Source of the DNA: Lentzea atacamensis
GTDB lineage: Bacteria > Actinomycetota > Actinomycetes > Mycobacteriales > Pseudonocardiaceae
DNA: 64,000 bases
NCBI RefSeq assembly: GCF_003269295.1
Contig: NZ_QLTT01000013.1
Location: 62,001-126,000, forward strand
Direction of reading: 5' to 3'
The notes beneath the pieces are model-generated. The model made no database searches. It was given only the letters and a program-made list of their open reading frames with translations, and was not told where the DNA came from. The translations under genes were made by a program, and so were the position numbers. Shown piece after piece: positions 7,640 through 16,458 of this stretch (position 1 is the first letter of the stretch; the number at the start of each line of letters is the position of its first letter).

Positions 7640-7667
7640 TTGGAAGTTGCGGGGAGCGTCGGATAAA
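7640..7667 (+). promoter_or_regulatory. Possible promoter of the second tRNA cluster
   Basis: TTGGAA (7640-7645) and GATAAA (7662-7667) are 16 bases apart, about 35 bases ahead of the second tRNA-Gly. Both boxes are 4/6. A separate promoter is expected because a terminator precedes this unit. Confidence 0.3.
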
Positions 7668-7701
7668 GTTCATCCCGCACCACGGGAAACCGGGGAGCAA
7701 C

Positions 7702-7774
7702 GCGGATGTAGCGCAGTTGGTAGCGCATCACCTTGCCAAGGTGAGGGTCGCGAGTTCGAGTCTCGTCATCCGCT
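7702..7774 (+). tRNA. tRNA-Gly (anticodon GCC), copy 2
   Basis: Identical in sequence to the tRNA-Gly at 7225, including anticodon GCC. Only four bases immediately upstream (ACGC of AACGCGG) are shared as well. It is followed after one base by tRNA-Val. Confidence 0.96.
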
Positions 7775-7775
7775 C

Positions 7776-7847
<72 letters not shown>

Positions 7848-7855
7848 CTCAGCGG

Positions 7856-7890
7856 AAAAGCCCTCGATCCTGATGGATCGAGGGCTTTTT
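7856..7890 (+). terminator. Intrinsic terminator after second tRNA cluster
   Basis: A perfect 15-base stem AAAAGCCCTCGATCC (7856-7870) pairs with GGATCGAGGGCTTTT (7875-7889) around the TGAT loop, followed by T. It may also terminate the convergent oxidoreductase gene, since the 5' arm begins with an A run. Confidence 0.9.
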
Positions 7891-7922
7891 GCCGTCCCAC
7901 CCGGCGCGAATGCCTGAATCAA

Positions 7923-8348
7923 TCACGAATTCCGCCAAACGATTCGGCGCGGTTCGTACCAGGACTCGCCCGCCGGCTCGCCCGCCATGTTCCACGCCCA
8001 CGCCTCGGTCGGCGTGATGCGGCAGTAGATGCCGGGGCCGACCAGTCCGACGCGTTCCACCGGGTCGTCGGCTACGCCGTAGACGCGGATCGCGCGTGCG
8101 ATGAACGGGTCGAACGACACCAGGTCGTCGATCACCAGCGACACCTTGCGGCGGCCCGCTGTGATGTTGCGGAACTTGCGGGTCTGCAGGACCTGGGTGC
8201 CGACGCCGCCGACCCAGAAACTGGTGCCGTCGTACTCGAAGGACAGCGGGACGACGTCGGGCTGGTCGTCCCCGTTGAGGGTGGCCAGGCGGGCCAGGGG
8301 CTGGGAGCGCAGGTAGGCGGTCTCTTCGTCGGTGAACATGCCCTTCAT
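7923..8348 (-). CDS. PPOX-class F420/flavin-dependent oxidoreductase (pyridoxamine-5'-phosphate oxidase fold)
   Basis: From ATG 8348 (MKGMFTDEETAYLRSQ) the protein has 141 residues. It shows the split-barrel PPOX layout: PLARLATLNGDDQPDVVPLSFEYDG for the first strands, then RKFRNITAGRRKVSLVIDDL for the cofactor-phosphate region, with a C-terminal ITPTEAWAWNMAGEP. This resembles the actinobacterial PPOX subgroup with F420-dependent members. Substrate and cofactor choice (FMN or F420) are not determined by the sequence. A second in-frame ATG at 8339 is also possible. Confidence 0.85.
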   Translation of the reverse strand: MKGMFTDEETAYLRSQPLARLATLNGDDQPDVVPLSFEYDGTSFWVGGVGTQVLQTRKFRNITAGRRKVSLVIDDLVSFDPFIARAIRVYGVADDPVERVGLVGPGIYCRITPTEAWAWNMAGEPAGESWYEPRRIVWRNS

Positions 8349-8383
8349 ACGAACACGAAGGCGCTGTTTCGACAGGCCGTGTC

Positions 8384-8887
8384 CTATGCGGCGGGCGGAG
8401 GTCCGGCGGGCCAGCCAGGGTACGGCTGCTGCTGGGCCTTGCGGCGGCGCGAGCGGCGCATCAGCACCACGATGAGGATGATCAGGCCGATGATGAACAG
8501 CAGGAACACCACCGCGCCGACGATCAGCCACGTGAAGAGGGACTTCATCACGTCGGTGTCGTCGTCGGGCTTCACGGTGACCTGGCGTTCGCCGAACGCT
8601 TCGCGCAGCCCGGCCTCGGAGTAGACCTTCTGGGTGCCGTTGAGGGTGATCGACAGCTGGTCGACGTGCTCCGGATAGGTGTCCCAGACGATCTCCGCCA
8701 CCTGGTCCGGGTCGCAGCCGGACGCGGTGATCTCCAGCAGGTCGGTGCCGTTGTTGGAGCGGTGGTACAGCGAGACGTTCTGGTAGCCGGCGTCCTGGAC
8801 GCGGGTCTGCAGCGCCGCCAGGTCGGCGATCGCGGCGCAGCCCGCGAGCGTGGCGCACAGCAGGACGAGCAGGGCGAGACGTCTCAT
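8384..8887 (-). CDS. Putative lipoprotein with C-terminal transmembrane anchor
   Basis: The 167-residue protein starts MRRLALLVLLCATLAGCAA, a lipoprotein signal with lipobox LAGC and Cys at residue 17. An extracytoplasmic region of about 100 residues follows (RVQDAGYQNVSLYHRSNNGTD, then ITLNGTQKVYSEAGLREAFG). It ends with a strongly hydrophobic span at about 118-143 and a basic tail RRSRRRKAQQQPYPGWPAGP. Lipid anchor plus transmembrane span in one small protein is uncommon. No named family was recognised. Confidence 0.75.
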   Translation of the reverse strand: MRRLALLVLLCATLAGCAAIADLAALQTRVQDAGYQNVSLYHRSNNGTDLLEITASGCDPDQVAEIVWDTYPEHVDQLSITLNGTQKVYSEAGLREAFGERQVTVKPDDDTDVMKSLFTWLIVGAVVFLLFIIGLIILIVVLMRRSRRRKAQQQPYPGWPAGPPPAA

Positions 8888-8916
8888 GTCTCAGGAGGTT
8901 AGGGCCGAGCGACGTC

Positions 8917-9371
8917 CTACGCCTGGGAAACGGTGTGAGTCACGGCGTGCAGCGCCCACGGCACCAACGGGTTCAGGGTGGTCAGCCGATCGCGCAGCCT
9001 GGTGTCCGGGACGAGCACGCGAGGCCCGCCGCGACGTCGGGCTGGCGGTCCGGGTACGTCTGGTGCAGGGTGCCGTTGCGGAGGCGGGTGCCCAGGCCGG
9101 TCGTGGTCATCGGGCCCAGGCGGGGACCGGTCACGCCGTGGTTGCCCTGCTCGACTGTGACCTCCGGGTCGCCTCGGTGGCAGGTCTTCGGACCGATCCG
9201 GGTGCCGCGCGGGGACAGCGACGCCGTGTCGCGCACCAGGTTGTCGCGCCGCATCTCCACCACGCCGAACGAGGGGTCCACCGCGCCGAGAACGTCCGTC
9301 AGCGAGACAGAGGAGGAGACCGGCCAGAAGAACTCGTCGGCGTCCGCGTTGATCACGAGGCAGTCTTGGAC
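8917..9371 (-). pseudogene. Decayed glycosyltransferase family 2 gene
   Basis: On the minus strand, DCLVINADADEFFWP (from about 9370) and GPKTCHRGDPEVTVEQGNHG match the aspartate-rich donor-binding region and downstream motif of GT2-like proteins. The matching frame is closed by a stop at about 9371 on its 5' side. The tail (RDRLTTLNPLVPWALHAVTH, ending at TAG 8917) lies in another frame. The N-terminal third is missing and at least one frameshift is present. The HAD-like gene starting at 9374 occupies the place of the missing 5' part. Confidence 0.65.
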
Positions 9372-9373
9372 TC

Positions 9374-9862
9374 ATGAGGCCACTCGTTCTGCTGGACGTC
9401 GACGGTCCGCTCAACCCGTGGGCGGCGAAGCACAAGCCGCCGAACTACCGGCCGTTCGACATCAAGGTCGGCTGGTGGCGCAAGCTGCGGATCTGGCTCG
9501 ACCCCGGGCACGGTGACCAGTTGAGACGGCTGGCCGACGACACCGGGGCCGAGCTCGCGTGGGCCACGAGCTGGCTGCACCGGGCGAACACCGAGATCGG
9601 GCCGCGGCTGGGGCTGCCCGCGCTCAAGGTCGTCGAGTTCCACGACGAGCGCGGCTGGAAGTACCCCGCGGTGGCCCGGTACGCCTACGAGCGGCCGCTG
9701 GTCTGGTTCGACGACGACTTCGCGCTGCACGCCGCGCGGAGGGACGAGTTCGTCCACAAGCGACGGCATCTGACGACGGCGCTGGTCCATGTGGACCCCG
9801 GTACCGGGATCACGGCAGAACACCTGAGTGAAGCTCGTGAAGCATTCAGTGGCAACCCCTAG
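9374..9862 (+). CDS. HAD-like domain protein
   Basis: The 162-residue protein begins MRPLVLLDVDGPLNPW, the HAD motif I DxDG with the nucleophile Asp at residue 8. It has a motif II-like AWATSW (about 61-66) and a motif III/IV-like WFDDDFALHAARR (about 113). It lacks a sizeable cap domain, and many close relatives are annotated only as HAD-like. A phosphatase-type activity is possible but the substrate is unknown. It abuts the glycosyltransferase remnant on the opposite strand. Confidence 0.75.
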   Translation: MRPLVLLDVDGPLNPWAAKHKPPNYRPFDIKVGWWRKLRIWLDPGHGDQLRRLADDTGAELAWATSWLHRANTEIGPRLGLPALKVVEFHDERGWKYPAVARYAYERPLVWFDDDFALHAARRDEFVHKRRHLTTALVHVDPGTGITAEHLSEAREAFSGNP

Positions 9863-9951
9863 GGCACTGAGAATTCACCGTTGGAGTCGAGAAGGTCTCA
9901 ACCGGCGCGGCTGGCTTGACAACGAAAGCGATCCGCGCGAATCCTCCGCCT

Positions 9952-11073
9952 GTGCTGAAGCGAGGGAACGTCACCACGAAACTCATCGGTGTCGGCGCGT
10001 TGGTGCTGGCGGTGGCCGCCTGCGGCGCCCCGCCCGCCAAGGAGACGCAGACCGGTGCTGCCGGGACCGCCAAGTCGGCGAGCGAGCTCGGTGGCATGGA
10101 CAAGCTGGTCGAGGCCGCCAAGAAGGAGGGCAAGCTCAACGTCATCGCGCTGCCCCCGGACTGGGCGAACTACGGCGAGATCATCAAGGCGTTCGAGGCC
10201 AAGTACGGCATCAAGGTCGACTCCGCGCAGCCGGACGCCTCCAGTCAGGAGGAGATCAACGCCGCCAAGCAGCTCAAGGGCAACGACCGCGCGCCCGACG
10301 TGTTCGACCTCGGCCTGAACGTGGCGCTGGCCAACAAGGACCTGTTCGCGCCCTACAAGGTCAGCACCTGGGACGACATCCCCGCCGAGCTGAAGGACGC
10401 GGACGGCCTCTACTACGGCGACTACGGCGGCTTCATGTCGATCGGGTACGACGCCGCGAAGGTGCCGGCGCCGACGAGCGTGAAGGACCTGCTCAAGCCC
10501 GAGTACAAGGGCAAGGTCGCGCTCAACGGCAACCCGACGGAGGCCGGTGCCGCGTTCGCCGGTGTGGTCATGGCGAGCCTCGGCAACGGTGGTTCCGCCG
10601 ACGACATCGCGCCGGGCGTCGAGTTCTTCAAGCAGCTCAAGCAGGCCGGCAACTTCCAGCCGGTCGACCCGTCGCCCGCGACGATCGAGTCCGGCCAGAC
10701 GCCGGTCGTCATCGACTGGGACTACACCAACGCCGCCCAGACCGAGAAGCTCAAGGGCAAGCTCGACTGGAAGGTCGTCGTCCCGTCCGAGGCGCAGATC
10801 GGTGGCTACTACAACCAGGCCATCAACAAGGACGCGCCGCACCCCGCGGCCGCGCGCCTGTGGCAGGAGTTCCTCTACTCCGACGAGGGCCAGAACCTCT
10901 ACCTGAAGGGCATGTCCCGCCCGGTTCGCCTGGAGAAGATGGGTGACAAGGCGGACAAGGCGGCGAAGGACAAGCTGCCGAAGACCGAGGGCAAGCAGGT
11001 GTTCCAGACGCAGGCCCAGGCCGACAAGGCCAAGGCCGTTCTGACGGCGACCTGGGCGCAGGCAGTCGGATGA
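9952..11073 (+). CDS. ABC transporter substrate-binding lipoprotein (family 1)
   Basis: This is the first gene of an importer operon. From GTG 9952 (373 residues) the signal is KLIGVGALVLAVAACGAPP, with lipobox VAAC. The mature part has the extracellular solute-binding family 1 pattern: LVEAAKKEGKLNVIALPPDW, IIKAFEAKYGIKVD, APDVFDLGLNVAL and SPATIESGQTPVVIDWDYT. Relatives bind iron(III), polyamines, thiamine or 2-aminoethylphosphonate; the sequence does not settle which. A TTG at 9916 in the same frame is an alternative start. The stop overlaps the permease start (ATGA). Confidence 0.87.
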   Translation: MLKRGNVTTKLIGVGALVLAVAACGAPPAKETQTGAAGTAKSASELGGMDKLVEAAKKEGKLNVIALPPDWANYGEIIKAFEAKYGIKVDSAQPDASSQEEINAAKQLKGNDRAPDVFDLGLNVALANKDLFAPYKVSTWDDIPAELKDADGLYYGDYGGFMSIGYDAAKVPAPTSVKDLLKPEYKGKVALNGNPTEAGAAFAGVVMASLGNGGSADDIAPGVEFFKQLKQAGNFQPVDPSPATIESGQTPVVIDWDYTNAAQTEKLKGKLDWKVVVPSEAQIGGYYNQAINKDAPHPAAARLWQEFLYSDEGQNLYLKGMSRPVRLEKMGDKADKAAKDKLPKTEGKQVFQTQAQADKAKAVLTATWAQAVG

Positions 11074-11984
11074 CCTCTGTCGCTCCCGTAGCGGCGGCTC
11101 CCGGCGGTCCCACCACGAAGGGTGGGGCCGCCGGTCGGCCATCTGTGGCCGCCTGGCTCGTCGCGGTGCCGTTCCTCGCGTTCGTCGGCACCTTCCTCGT
11201 CTATCCCACGGTCCTCGTGCTCGTCGGTGCGTTCCAGGACAGCAACGGCGCGTTCACGCTCGACAACCTCACGACCCTGTTCAAGGGCGTCTACTTCGAC
11301 GCTTTCGTGCGCAGCATCGAGCTTTCCGCCCTCACCGCGCTGATCGGCGCGGTCTTCGGCGCGCTGCTCACGTGGGCGATCGCGGTCGGCAACCCGGACG
11401 GGATGCTGCGCAGGACCGTCGTCGCGGCGAGCGGTGTGCTCGCCCAGTTCGGTGGTGTGCCGCTGGCGTTCGCGTTCCTCGCGACGGTCGGCTTCGAAGG
11501 CCTGGTCACGAAGTTCCTGCGCGACAACGTTGGCATCGACCTGTTCGCCGGCAGCGCGTGGCTGTTCGAGCTGCCCGGCCTGACGCTCGTCTACACGTTC
11601 TTCCAGATCCCGCTGATGGTCATCGTGTTCCTGCCCGCGCTGGACGGCCTGCGTCCACAGTGGCGTGAGGCGAACGCGAGCCTCGGCGGCACCAGCTGGA
11701 CGTACTGGCGGCACGTCGGCGGCCCGATCCTCACGCCGCCGTTCCTCGGCGCGCTGCTCCTGTTGTTCGCCAACGCTTTCAGCGCCTACGCCACGGCCGC
11801 CGCGCTCGTCTCGCAGGGCAGCCCGATCGTGCCGCTGCAGATCCGCGGCTTCCTCACCGGTGAGGTCGTCCTCGGCCAGGAGAACCTGGGCAAGGCGCTC
11901 GGCCTCGGCATGGTGATCGTCGTCAGCATCGCGATGGGCGTGAACGTGCTGCTGCAGCGGAGGGTGGCCAAGTGGGTTCGCTAG
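11070..11984 (+). CDS. ABC transporter permease subunit 1 (spermidine/iron/AEP importer type)
   Basis: The 304-residue membrane protein starts at an ATG that overlaps the binding-protein stop. It has about six transmembrane spans and the cytoplasmic EAA loop (HWREANASLGGTSWTYWRHVGGPIL-like, near residue 190: REANASLGGTSW) that contacts the ATPase. It forms the translocation pore with the next permease. The downstream permease start lies within its last codons, so the genes are coupled. Substrate unknown. Confidence 0.9.
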   Translation: MTSVAPVAAAPGGPTTKGGAAGRPSVAAWLVAVPFLAFVGTFLVYPTVLVLVGAFQDSNGAFTLDNLTTLFKGVYFDAFVRSIELSALTALIGAVFGALLTWAIAVGNPDGMLRRTVVAASGVLAQFGGVPLAFAFLATVGFEGLVTKFLRDNVGIDLFAGSAWLFELPGLTLVYTFFQIPLMVIVFLPALDGLRPQWREANASLGGTSWTYWRHVGGPILTPPFLGALLLLFANAFSAYATAAALVSQGSPIVPLQIRGFLTGEVVLGQENLGKALGLGMVIVVSIAMGVNVLLQRRVAKWVR

Positions 11985-12754
11985 TGAAGCAACGCGTGCT
12001 GCGCACGATCATCCTGCTGGTCCTCGGTGTCTACTTCATCCTGCCGCTGATCGCGATGGCGGAGTTCTCCACGCGGGGCAGGAACAACACGCGCAGCCTC
12101 GAGTCCTGGACGGCCATCGTCGACGACGAAGGCCTGATGGAGGCTCTCGTCAACTCGCTGCTGCTGTCCGTCACGAGTGCGGTGCTGATGCTCGTCCTGC
12201 TCGTGCCGACGATGGCGTGGATCCGGCTGCGGCTCCCGCAGCTGCAGCGGCTCGTGGAGTTCCTGTGCCTGCTGCCGCTCGCGATCCCCGCGATCGTGCT
12301 GGTGGTCGGCATGGCGCCGCTCTACGCGTGGGTGAACTACTTCTTCGGCGACTCCGCGCTGACGCTGACCTTCGCCTACACGATCCTGGTGCTGCCGTTC
12401 GCCTACCGCGCGGTCGACGCCGGTCTCGCCGCGATCGACCTGAAGACGCTGGCGGAAGCCGCGCGCAGCCTCGGCGCGTCGTGGTTCACGGTGCTGTGGA
12501 AGGTCGTCGTGCCGAACATCCGCGTCGCGCTCATCGGTGCGTCGCTGCTGTCGGTGGCCTTGGTGCTCGGCGAGTTCACCATCGCGTCGCTGCTCAACTT
12601 CGACACGCTGCAGGTGCAGGTCAACCTGCTCGGCAAGCGCAACGCGGGCGTGTCCATCGCGGTATCGCTGCTGTGCCTGATCTTCGCGTTCGTCCTCCTG
12701 TTCGCACTTTCTTATGTCGGCCAACGGCGCCGTCAGACCGTGGTCGAGGAGTAA
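11972..12754 (+). CDS. ABC transporter permease subunit 2
   Basis: The 260-residue partner permease has six predicted spans, and its EAA motif is LAEAARSLGASWFTVLWKVV. The start is GTG 11972 (13-base overlap with the upstream permease) or GTG 11984, which overlaps the upstream stop by one base; both are in frame. Sequence features such as LLSVALVLGEFTIASLLNFD are typical of the second membrane component of spermidine/putrescine-type importers. Confidence 0.9.
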   Translation: MGSLVKQRVLRTIILLVLGVYFILPLIAMAEFSTRGRNNTRSLESWTAIVDDEGLMEALVNSLLLSVTSAVLMLVLLVPTMAWIRLRLPQLQRLVEFLCLLPLAIPAIVLVVGMAPLYAWVNYFFGDSALTLTFAYTILVLPFAYRAVDAGLAAIDLKTLAEAARSLGASWFTVLWKVVVPNIRVALIGASLLSVALVLGEFTIASLLNFDTLQVQVNLLGKRNAGVSIAVSLLCLIFAFVLLFALSYVGQRRRQTVVEE

Positions 12755-12760
12755 CAACAC

Positions 12761-13792
12761 ATGGGTCACCTGGAACTCAAGGGACTGCGCAAGTCCTTCG
12801 GCGGCAACGTCGCGCTCGACGGCCTCGACCTCGACCTGGCCGAGGGCGAGCTGGTGAGCCTGCTGGGGCCGTCCGGCTGCGGCAAGACGACGGCGCTGCG
12901 CATCGTCGCGGGCTTCGAGACCGCCGACTCCGGCACGGTCACCGTGGGAGGCAAGGACATCACGAAGGTCCCGGCGAACAAGCGGGACATGGGCATGGTC
13001 TTCCAGGCCTACAGCCTCTTCCCGAACATGACGGCGGCGCAGAACGTCGCGTTCGGCCTGAAGATGCGCAAGTCCGACACCAAACGGACCGGCGAGCTGC
13101 TGGAGCTGGTGGGGCTCAGTCACCTCGGCGGCCGCTACCCGCACCAGATGTCCGGTGGTCAGCAGCAACGTGTCGCGCTGGCCCGCGCTCTCGCGATCCA
13201 GCCGCGCGTGCTGCTGCTGGACGAGCCGCTGTCCGCATTGGACGCCAAGGTCCGCGTGAACCTGCGCGACGAGATCCGTCGCATCCAGACGGAGCTCGGC
13301 ATGACGACGCTGTTCGTCACTCACGACCAGGAGGAGGCGCTCGCCGTCTCGGACCGGGTCGGCGTCATGTCGCACGGGCGGCTGGAGCAGCTGGACACGC
13401 CGTCCGTGGTGTACCGGGAACCGAAGACGGCGTTCGTGGCCCAGTTCGTCGGCGTCACGAACTCGGTGGAGGGCAAGGCGGAGGGCCAGACCGTCGTGAT
13501 CAACGGTGTCACGCTCCCCGCTGAGCACGACCAGCCGTCCGGCAGCGCCGTCCGCGTCATCGTGCGGCCGGAGGACATCGGCGTTGCCGCCCACAGCGGC
13601 GACGCGAATGGCAAGATCGTCGGCGATGTGCTGACCCAGTCGTTCCTCGGGCCGGTCACGCGGATCTCGGTCAAGGTCGGCGAGCAGGTGCTGCGCGTGG
13701 ACCAGCCGTCCAACTCCGCGGCCGCCTACCAGCCCGGTACGCGGGTCGCGCTCGACCTCAGCGAGTCACGAATCATGGTGGTGCCTGGATGA
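12761..13792 (+). CDS. ABC transporter ATP-binding protein
   Basis: The 343-residue ATPase has Walker A GPSGCGKTT (about residues 37-45), Q-loop FQAYSLFPNMT, signature MSGGQQQR, Walker B VLLLDEPLSALD and switch His in FVTHDQEEALAVSD. The C-terminal TOBE-like regulatory region (VIVRPEDIGVA) is typical of the MalK/PotA/FbpC group. It energises the two preceding permeases. The stop codon overlaps the start of the LtrA-like gene (ATGA), making a five-gene coupled unit. Confidence 0.95.
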   Translation: MGHLELKGLRKSFGGNVALDGLDLDLAEGELVSLLGPSGCGKTTALRIVAGFETADSGTVTVGGKDITKVPANKRDMGMVFQAYSLFPNMTAAQNVAFGLKMRKSDTKRTGELLELVGLSHLGGRYPHQMSGGQQQRVALARALAIQPRVLLLDEPLSALDAKVRVNLRDEIRRIQTELGMTTLFVTHDQEEALAVSDRVGVMSHGRLEQLDTPSVVYREPKTAFVAQFVGVTNSVEGKAEGQTVVINGVTLPAEHDQPSGSAVRVIVRPEDIGVAAHSGDANGKIVGDVLTQSFLGPVTRISVKVGEQVLRVDQPSNSAAAYQPGTRVALDLSESRIMVVPG

Positions 13793-14898
13793 TCAGGAAG
13801 CTCCTCGCGCGCGACACGGCGGAGACCCACCGGGTCGCGACGCCGTTGGAGCTGTTGTTCGACCTGAGCTTCGTGGTGGCGGTCGCCCAGGCCGCCCACG
13901 GGCTGCACCACGCCGTCGTCGAGAACCACGCGGGCGCCGGGCTGCTCGCGTTCTCGATGGCGTTCTTCGCGCTGTGGCTGCCGTGGCTCAACTTCACCTG
14001 GTTCGCCAGCGCGTTCGACAACGACGACACGTTCTACCGGATCATCACGATGGTCCAGATCAGCGGTGTGCTGGTGGTCGCGGCCGGCATTCCGCGCGTC
14101 TTCGAGCACCAGGACTACCGGGTCGTCGTCGGCGGGTACGTGGTCATCCGGCTCGCGATGGTCACGCAGTGGCTGCGCGCGTCGAGGGACAACGACGAGC
14201 ACCGGGTCTGCGCACGCCGGTACGCCATGGGCATCGGCGGGTTGCAGGTGCTCTGGGTGCTGTGGGTGCTCGCCGCGCCGCCGAGCCTGCAGATCCCGCT
14301 GTGGGTAGTCGGCATGGTCGCCGAGCTGCTGGTGCCGGTGTGGGCGGAGCGCGCGTCGGCGACGACGTGGCACCCCCACCACATCGTGGAGCGGCACGGC
14401 CTGTTCACGCTGATCGTGCTCGGCGAGTCGATCCTCGCGGCGACGCAGGCGTTCCAGAAGGGCTTCGACAGCGGCGTCAACCTGATCTCGCTGGCGGCCG
14501 CGAGCCTGATCATCGTGTTCTCGGTGTGGTGGATCTACTTCGAGGCCCCGCAGCGGCTGGACACGTTGCGGCACGCGTTCCTGTGGGGCTACGCGCACCT
14601 GTTCATCCTGGGCTCGATCGCGGCGCTCGGCGCCGGTCTGGCCGCGTCCGTCGACTACGACCTGCACCTCGCGCACGCGCCGGGGATCGTGATCGCGCCG
14701 TTCACGACGGTGCCGCTCGCGATCTTCTTCCTGTGCGTCTGGTACGTGCAGGACTGCCCTGGACAGGCCGGGTTGCGCAAGTACCTGCTGCCGCTCGGCT
14801 CGGTCGCGGTGCTCGCTGCGACGTTCGGGCCTGCCCCGATCCACGTGACGGCGGGGATCACGCTGGTTCTCGTGATCCTCACGCGGGTGGTGCGATGA
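13789..14898 (+). CDS. Low-temperature-requirement A (LtrA)-like membrane protein
   Basis: The 369-residue polytopic membrane protein shows the LtrA signature at its N-terminus: ETHRVATPLELLFDLSFVVA followed by VAQAAHGLHH. A central segment carries TTWHPHHIVERHGLFTLIVLGES. About ten transmembrane spans are visible. LtrA proteins were named from a cold-sensitive Listeria mutant; their molecular role is not known. Coupling to the importer ATPase (ATGA overlap) suggests it works with, or is induced together with, the transporter. Confidence 0.88.
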   Translation: MIRKLLARDTAETHRVATPLELLFDLSFVVAVAQAAHGLHHAVVENHAGAGLLAFSMAFFALWLPWLNFTWFASAFDNDDTFYRIITMVQISGVLVVAAGIPRVFEHQDYRVVVGGYVVIRLAMVTQWLRASRDNDEHRVCARRYAMGIGGLQVLWVLWVLAAPPSLQIPLWVVGMVAELLVPVWAERASATTWHPHHIVERHGLFTLIVLGESILAATQAFQKGFDSGVNLISLAAASLIIVFSVWWIYFEAPQRLDTLRHAFLWGYAHLFILGSIAALGAGLAASVDYDLHLAHAPGIVIAPFTTVPLAIFFLCVWYVQDCPGQAGLRKYLLPLGSVAVLAATFGPAPIHVTAGITLVLVILTRVVR

Positions 14899-14905
14899 TC
14901 GTCGT

Positions 14906-15301
14906 ATGACCGGTGTTCGTGAACTCCGCCTAGTCGTCACCGCAGCCGACTACGACGAGGCCCTGCGCTTCTACCGCGACGTGCTCGGCCTCGAGGAACG
15001 GGCGGCGTTCACGTCCGACGGCGGCCGGGTCACGATCCTGGAGGCCGGCCGGGCCACGCTGGAGATCACCGACCCGCCGCACGCGGAGTTCATCGACGAG
15101 GTCGAGGTGGGCAGGCGGGTCGCCGGGCACATCCGGGTGGCGTTCGAGGTCGACGACTCCGCCGCGGCCACTCGTGAGCTCGAGGCCGCGGGTGCCGAGG
15201 TGATCGCGGAACCCACGCGCACACCGTGGGACTCGCTCAACGCCAGGCTGAAAGCACCGGCCGGGCTGCAGCTGACCCTGTTCCAGGAGCTGGGCGAGTG
15301 A
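14906..15301 (+). CDS. VOC family protein (glyoxalase/bleomycin-resistance fold)
   Basis: The 131-residue protein is built from two beta-alpha-beta-beta-beta units: VTAADYDEALRFYRDVLGLEERAAF, then HIRVAFEVDDSAAATRELEAAG and a C-terminal NARLKAPAGLQLTLFQELGE. Metal-ligand-like residues (His near 71, Glu near 127) can be placed. VOC proteins include lyases, dioxygenases and antibiotic-binding proteins; this one cannot be assigned. It starts seven bases after the LtrA gene and its stop overlaps the GTG of the next gene. Confidence 0.87.
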   Translation: MTGVRELRLVVTAADYDEALRFYRDVLGLEERAAFTSDGGRVTILEAGRATLEITDPPHAEFIDEVEVGRRVAGHIRVAFEVDDSAAATRELEAAGAEVIAEPTRTPWDSLNARLKAPAGLQLTLFQELGE

Positions 15302-16458
15302 CGATCTCCGCTGCCGGCTACCGCGATCTCGCCAACCGGGACGTGCTGGCCTGCGCCGTCGTGACCGTGGCGGCGAAGTTACCCATGTCGATGACGCCGC
15401 TGATGATGGTGTTCCTGACCAGGAACCTGCCGGGAGGCTACGTGCTCGCGGCGTCGCTGACCGCCGTCTACGTGCTGGGTGAGATCCTCGGCGCGGGGTT
15501 GCTGGGCCTGCTCCTCGACCCGTCGCGCATGCGCGGACAGCTCGCGGCCGGGCTGGTAGTGGGCGCGGGGGCGTTCACGACGCTCGCGTTGACGACGAAC
15601 GTGACGGTGCTCGTGATCGCGGCGTTCATCGCGGGCGCCGGGCCGTCGACGACACCGGGCGGGCTGCGGGCGATGCTGCTCGGGCTGGTGCCGGACGCGC
15701 TGGTGCCCAAGGCGATGGGCTTCGACGCCATGATCACGCAGGTGGTGTGGGCCGTCGCGCCCGCGCTCGTCACCGTGCTGGCGTTGAGCGTCGACCGGCG
15801 TGCGCCCGTCGTGGTGTCGGTGTCCTTGGTCGTCGTGGCGGCGTGGCTCGTGTTCATCCTGCCGCGCGGGCACGTGACTTCCCGGTCCGGCACGGCGAAG
15901 GCGCGCGTGGTCGCGTCGGCGTGGCCGATCTACCTGGTGAGCGCGGCGGCGCTGGCGCAGCTGGCGGTCGCGGAACTGGTGCTGCCGGCGCTGCTGGAGC
16001 ACCGGGGGATCGGCATCGGCTGGACCGGGCCGCTGCTCACGGGATTCGCGGCGTGCAGTGCGCTGGGCGCGGTGCTGTACGGGCTGAGGCCGTGGCCGGG
16101 ATCGTTGCGCACCCAGGGACTCGTGCTCCTGGTGGTGACCGCGACCTGCGTCGGCGCGGTGGCGTTGTTCCCGAACCTGCCGGGCATCGCGGGTGCGTTG
16201 CTCGCGGCCGGGTTGTTCCAGTCCGGCGTGCTGGTGACGCGGAGCCTGGCGCTGCGCGAACGGCTTCCGGTCGGTGCGCACGCCGCCGGCTTCTCGATGA
16301 TGTACGCGGTGACCGGCGCGGGATACGGCCTCACCGCTGTCGTCGCCGCGTGGGCGATGGACGTCGGCTCACCGATCTGGGCGGTTTTCGGTGGTGTCGC
16401 GGTGACCTTGGTCCTGACAGCGATCAGCGCGGCTGCCGAGCGTCGGCAGCCGCGCTGA
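15298..16458 (+). CDS. MFS transporter
   Basis: I take GTG 15298 as start (GTGA overlap with the upstream VOC stop), giving 386 residues. The sequence is twelve-span-like, with short basic or acidic connectors (LLDPSRMRGQLAAGLVVG for the loop 2-3 region, and PRGHVTSRSGTAKAR in the central loop). It resembles drug- or metabolite-exporting MFS proteins, but no substrate motif is seen. Coupling with the VOC gene suggests a resistance or efflux pair. A perfect hairpin overlaps its stop codon. Confidence 0.85.
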   Translation: MTISAAGYRDLANRDVLACAVVTVAAKLPMSMTPLMMVFLTRNLPGGYVLAASLTAVYVLGEILGAGLLGLLLDPSRMRGQLAAGLVVGAGAFTTLALTTNVTVLVIAAFIAGAGPSTTPGGLRAMLLGLVPDALVPKAMGFDAMITQVVWAVAPALVTVLALSVDRRAPVVVSVSLVVVAAWLVFILPRGHVTSRSGTAKARVVASAWPIYLVSAAALAQLAVAELVLPALLEHRGIGIGWTGPLLTGFAACSALGAVLYGLRPWPGSLRTQGLVLLVVTATCVGAVALFPNLPGIAGALLAAGLFQSGVLVTRSLALRERLPVGAHAAGFSMMYAVTGAGYGLTAVVAAWAMDVGSPIWAVFGGVAVTLVLTAISAAAERRQPR

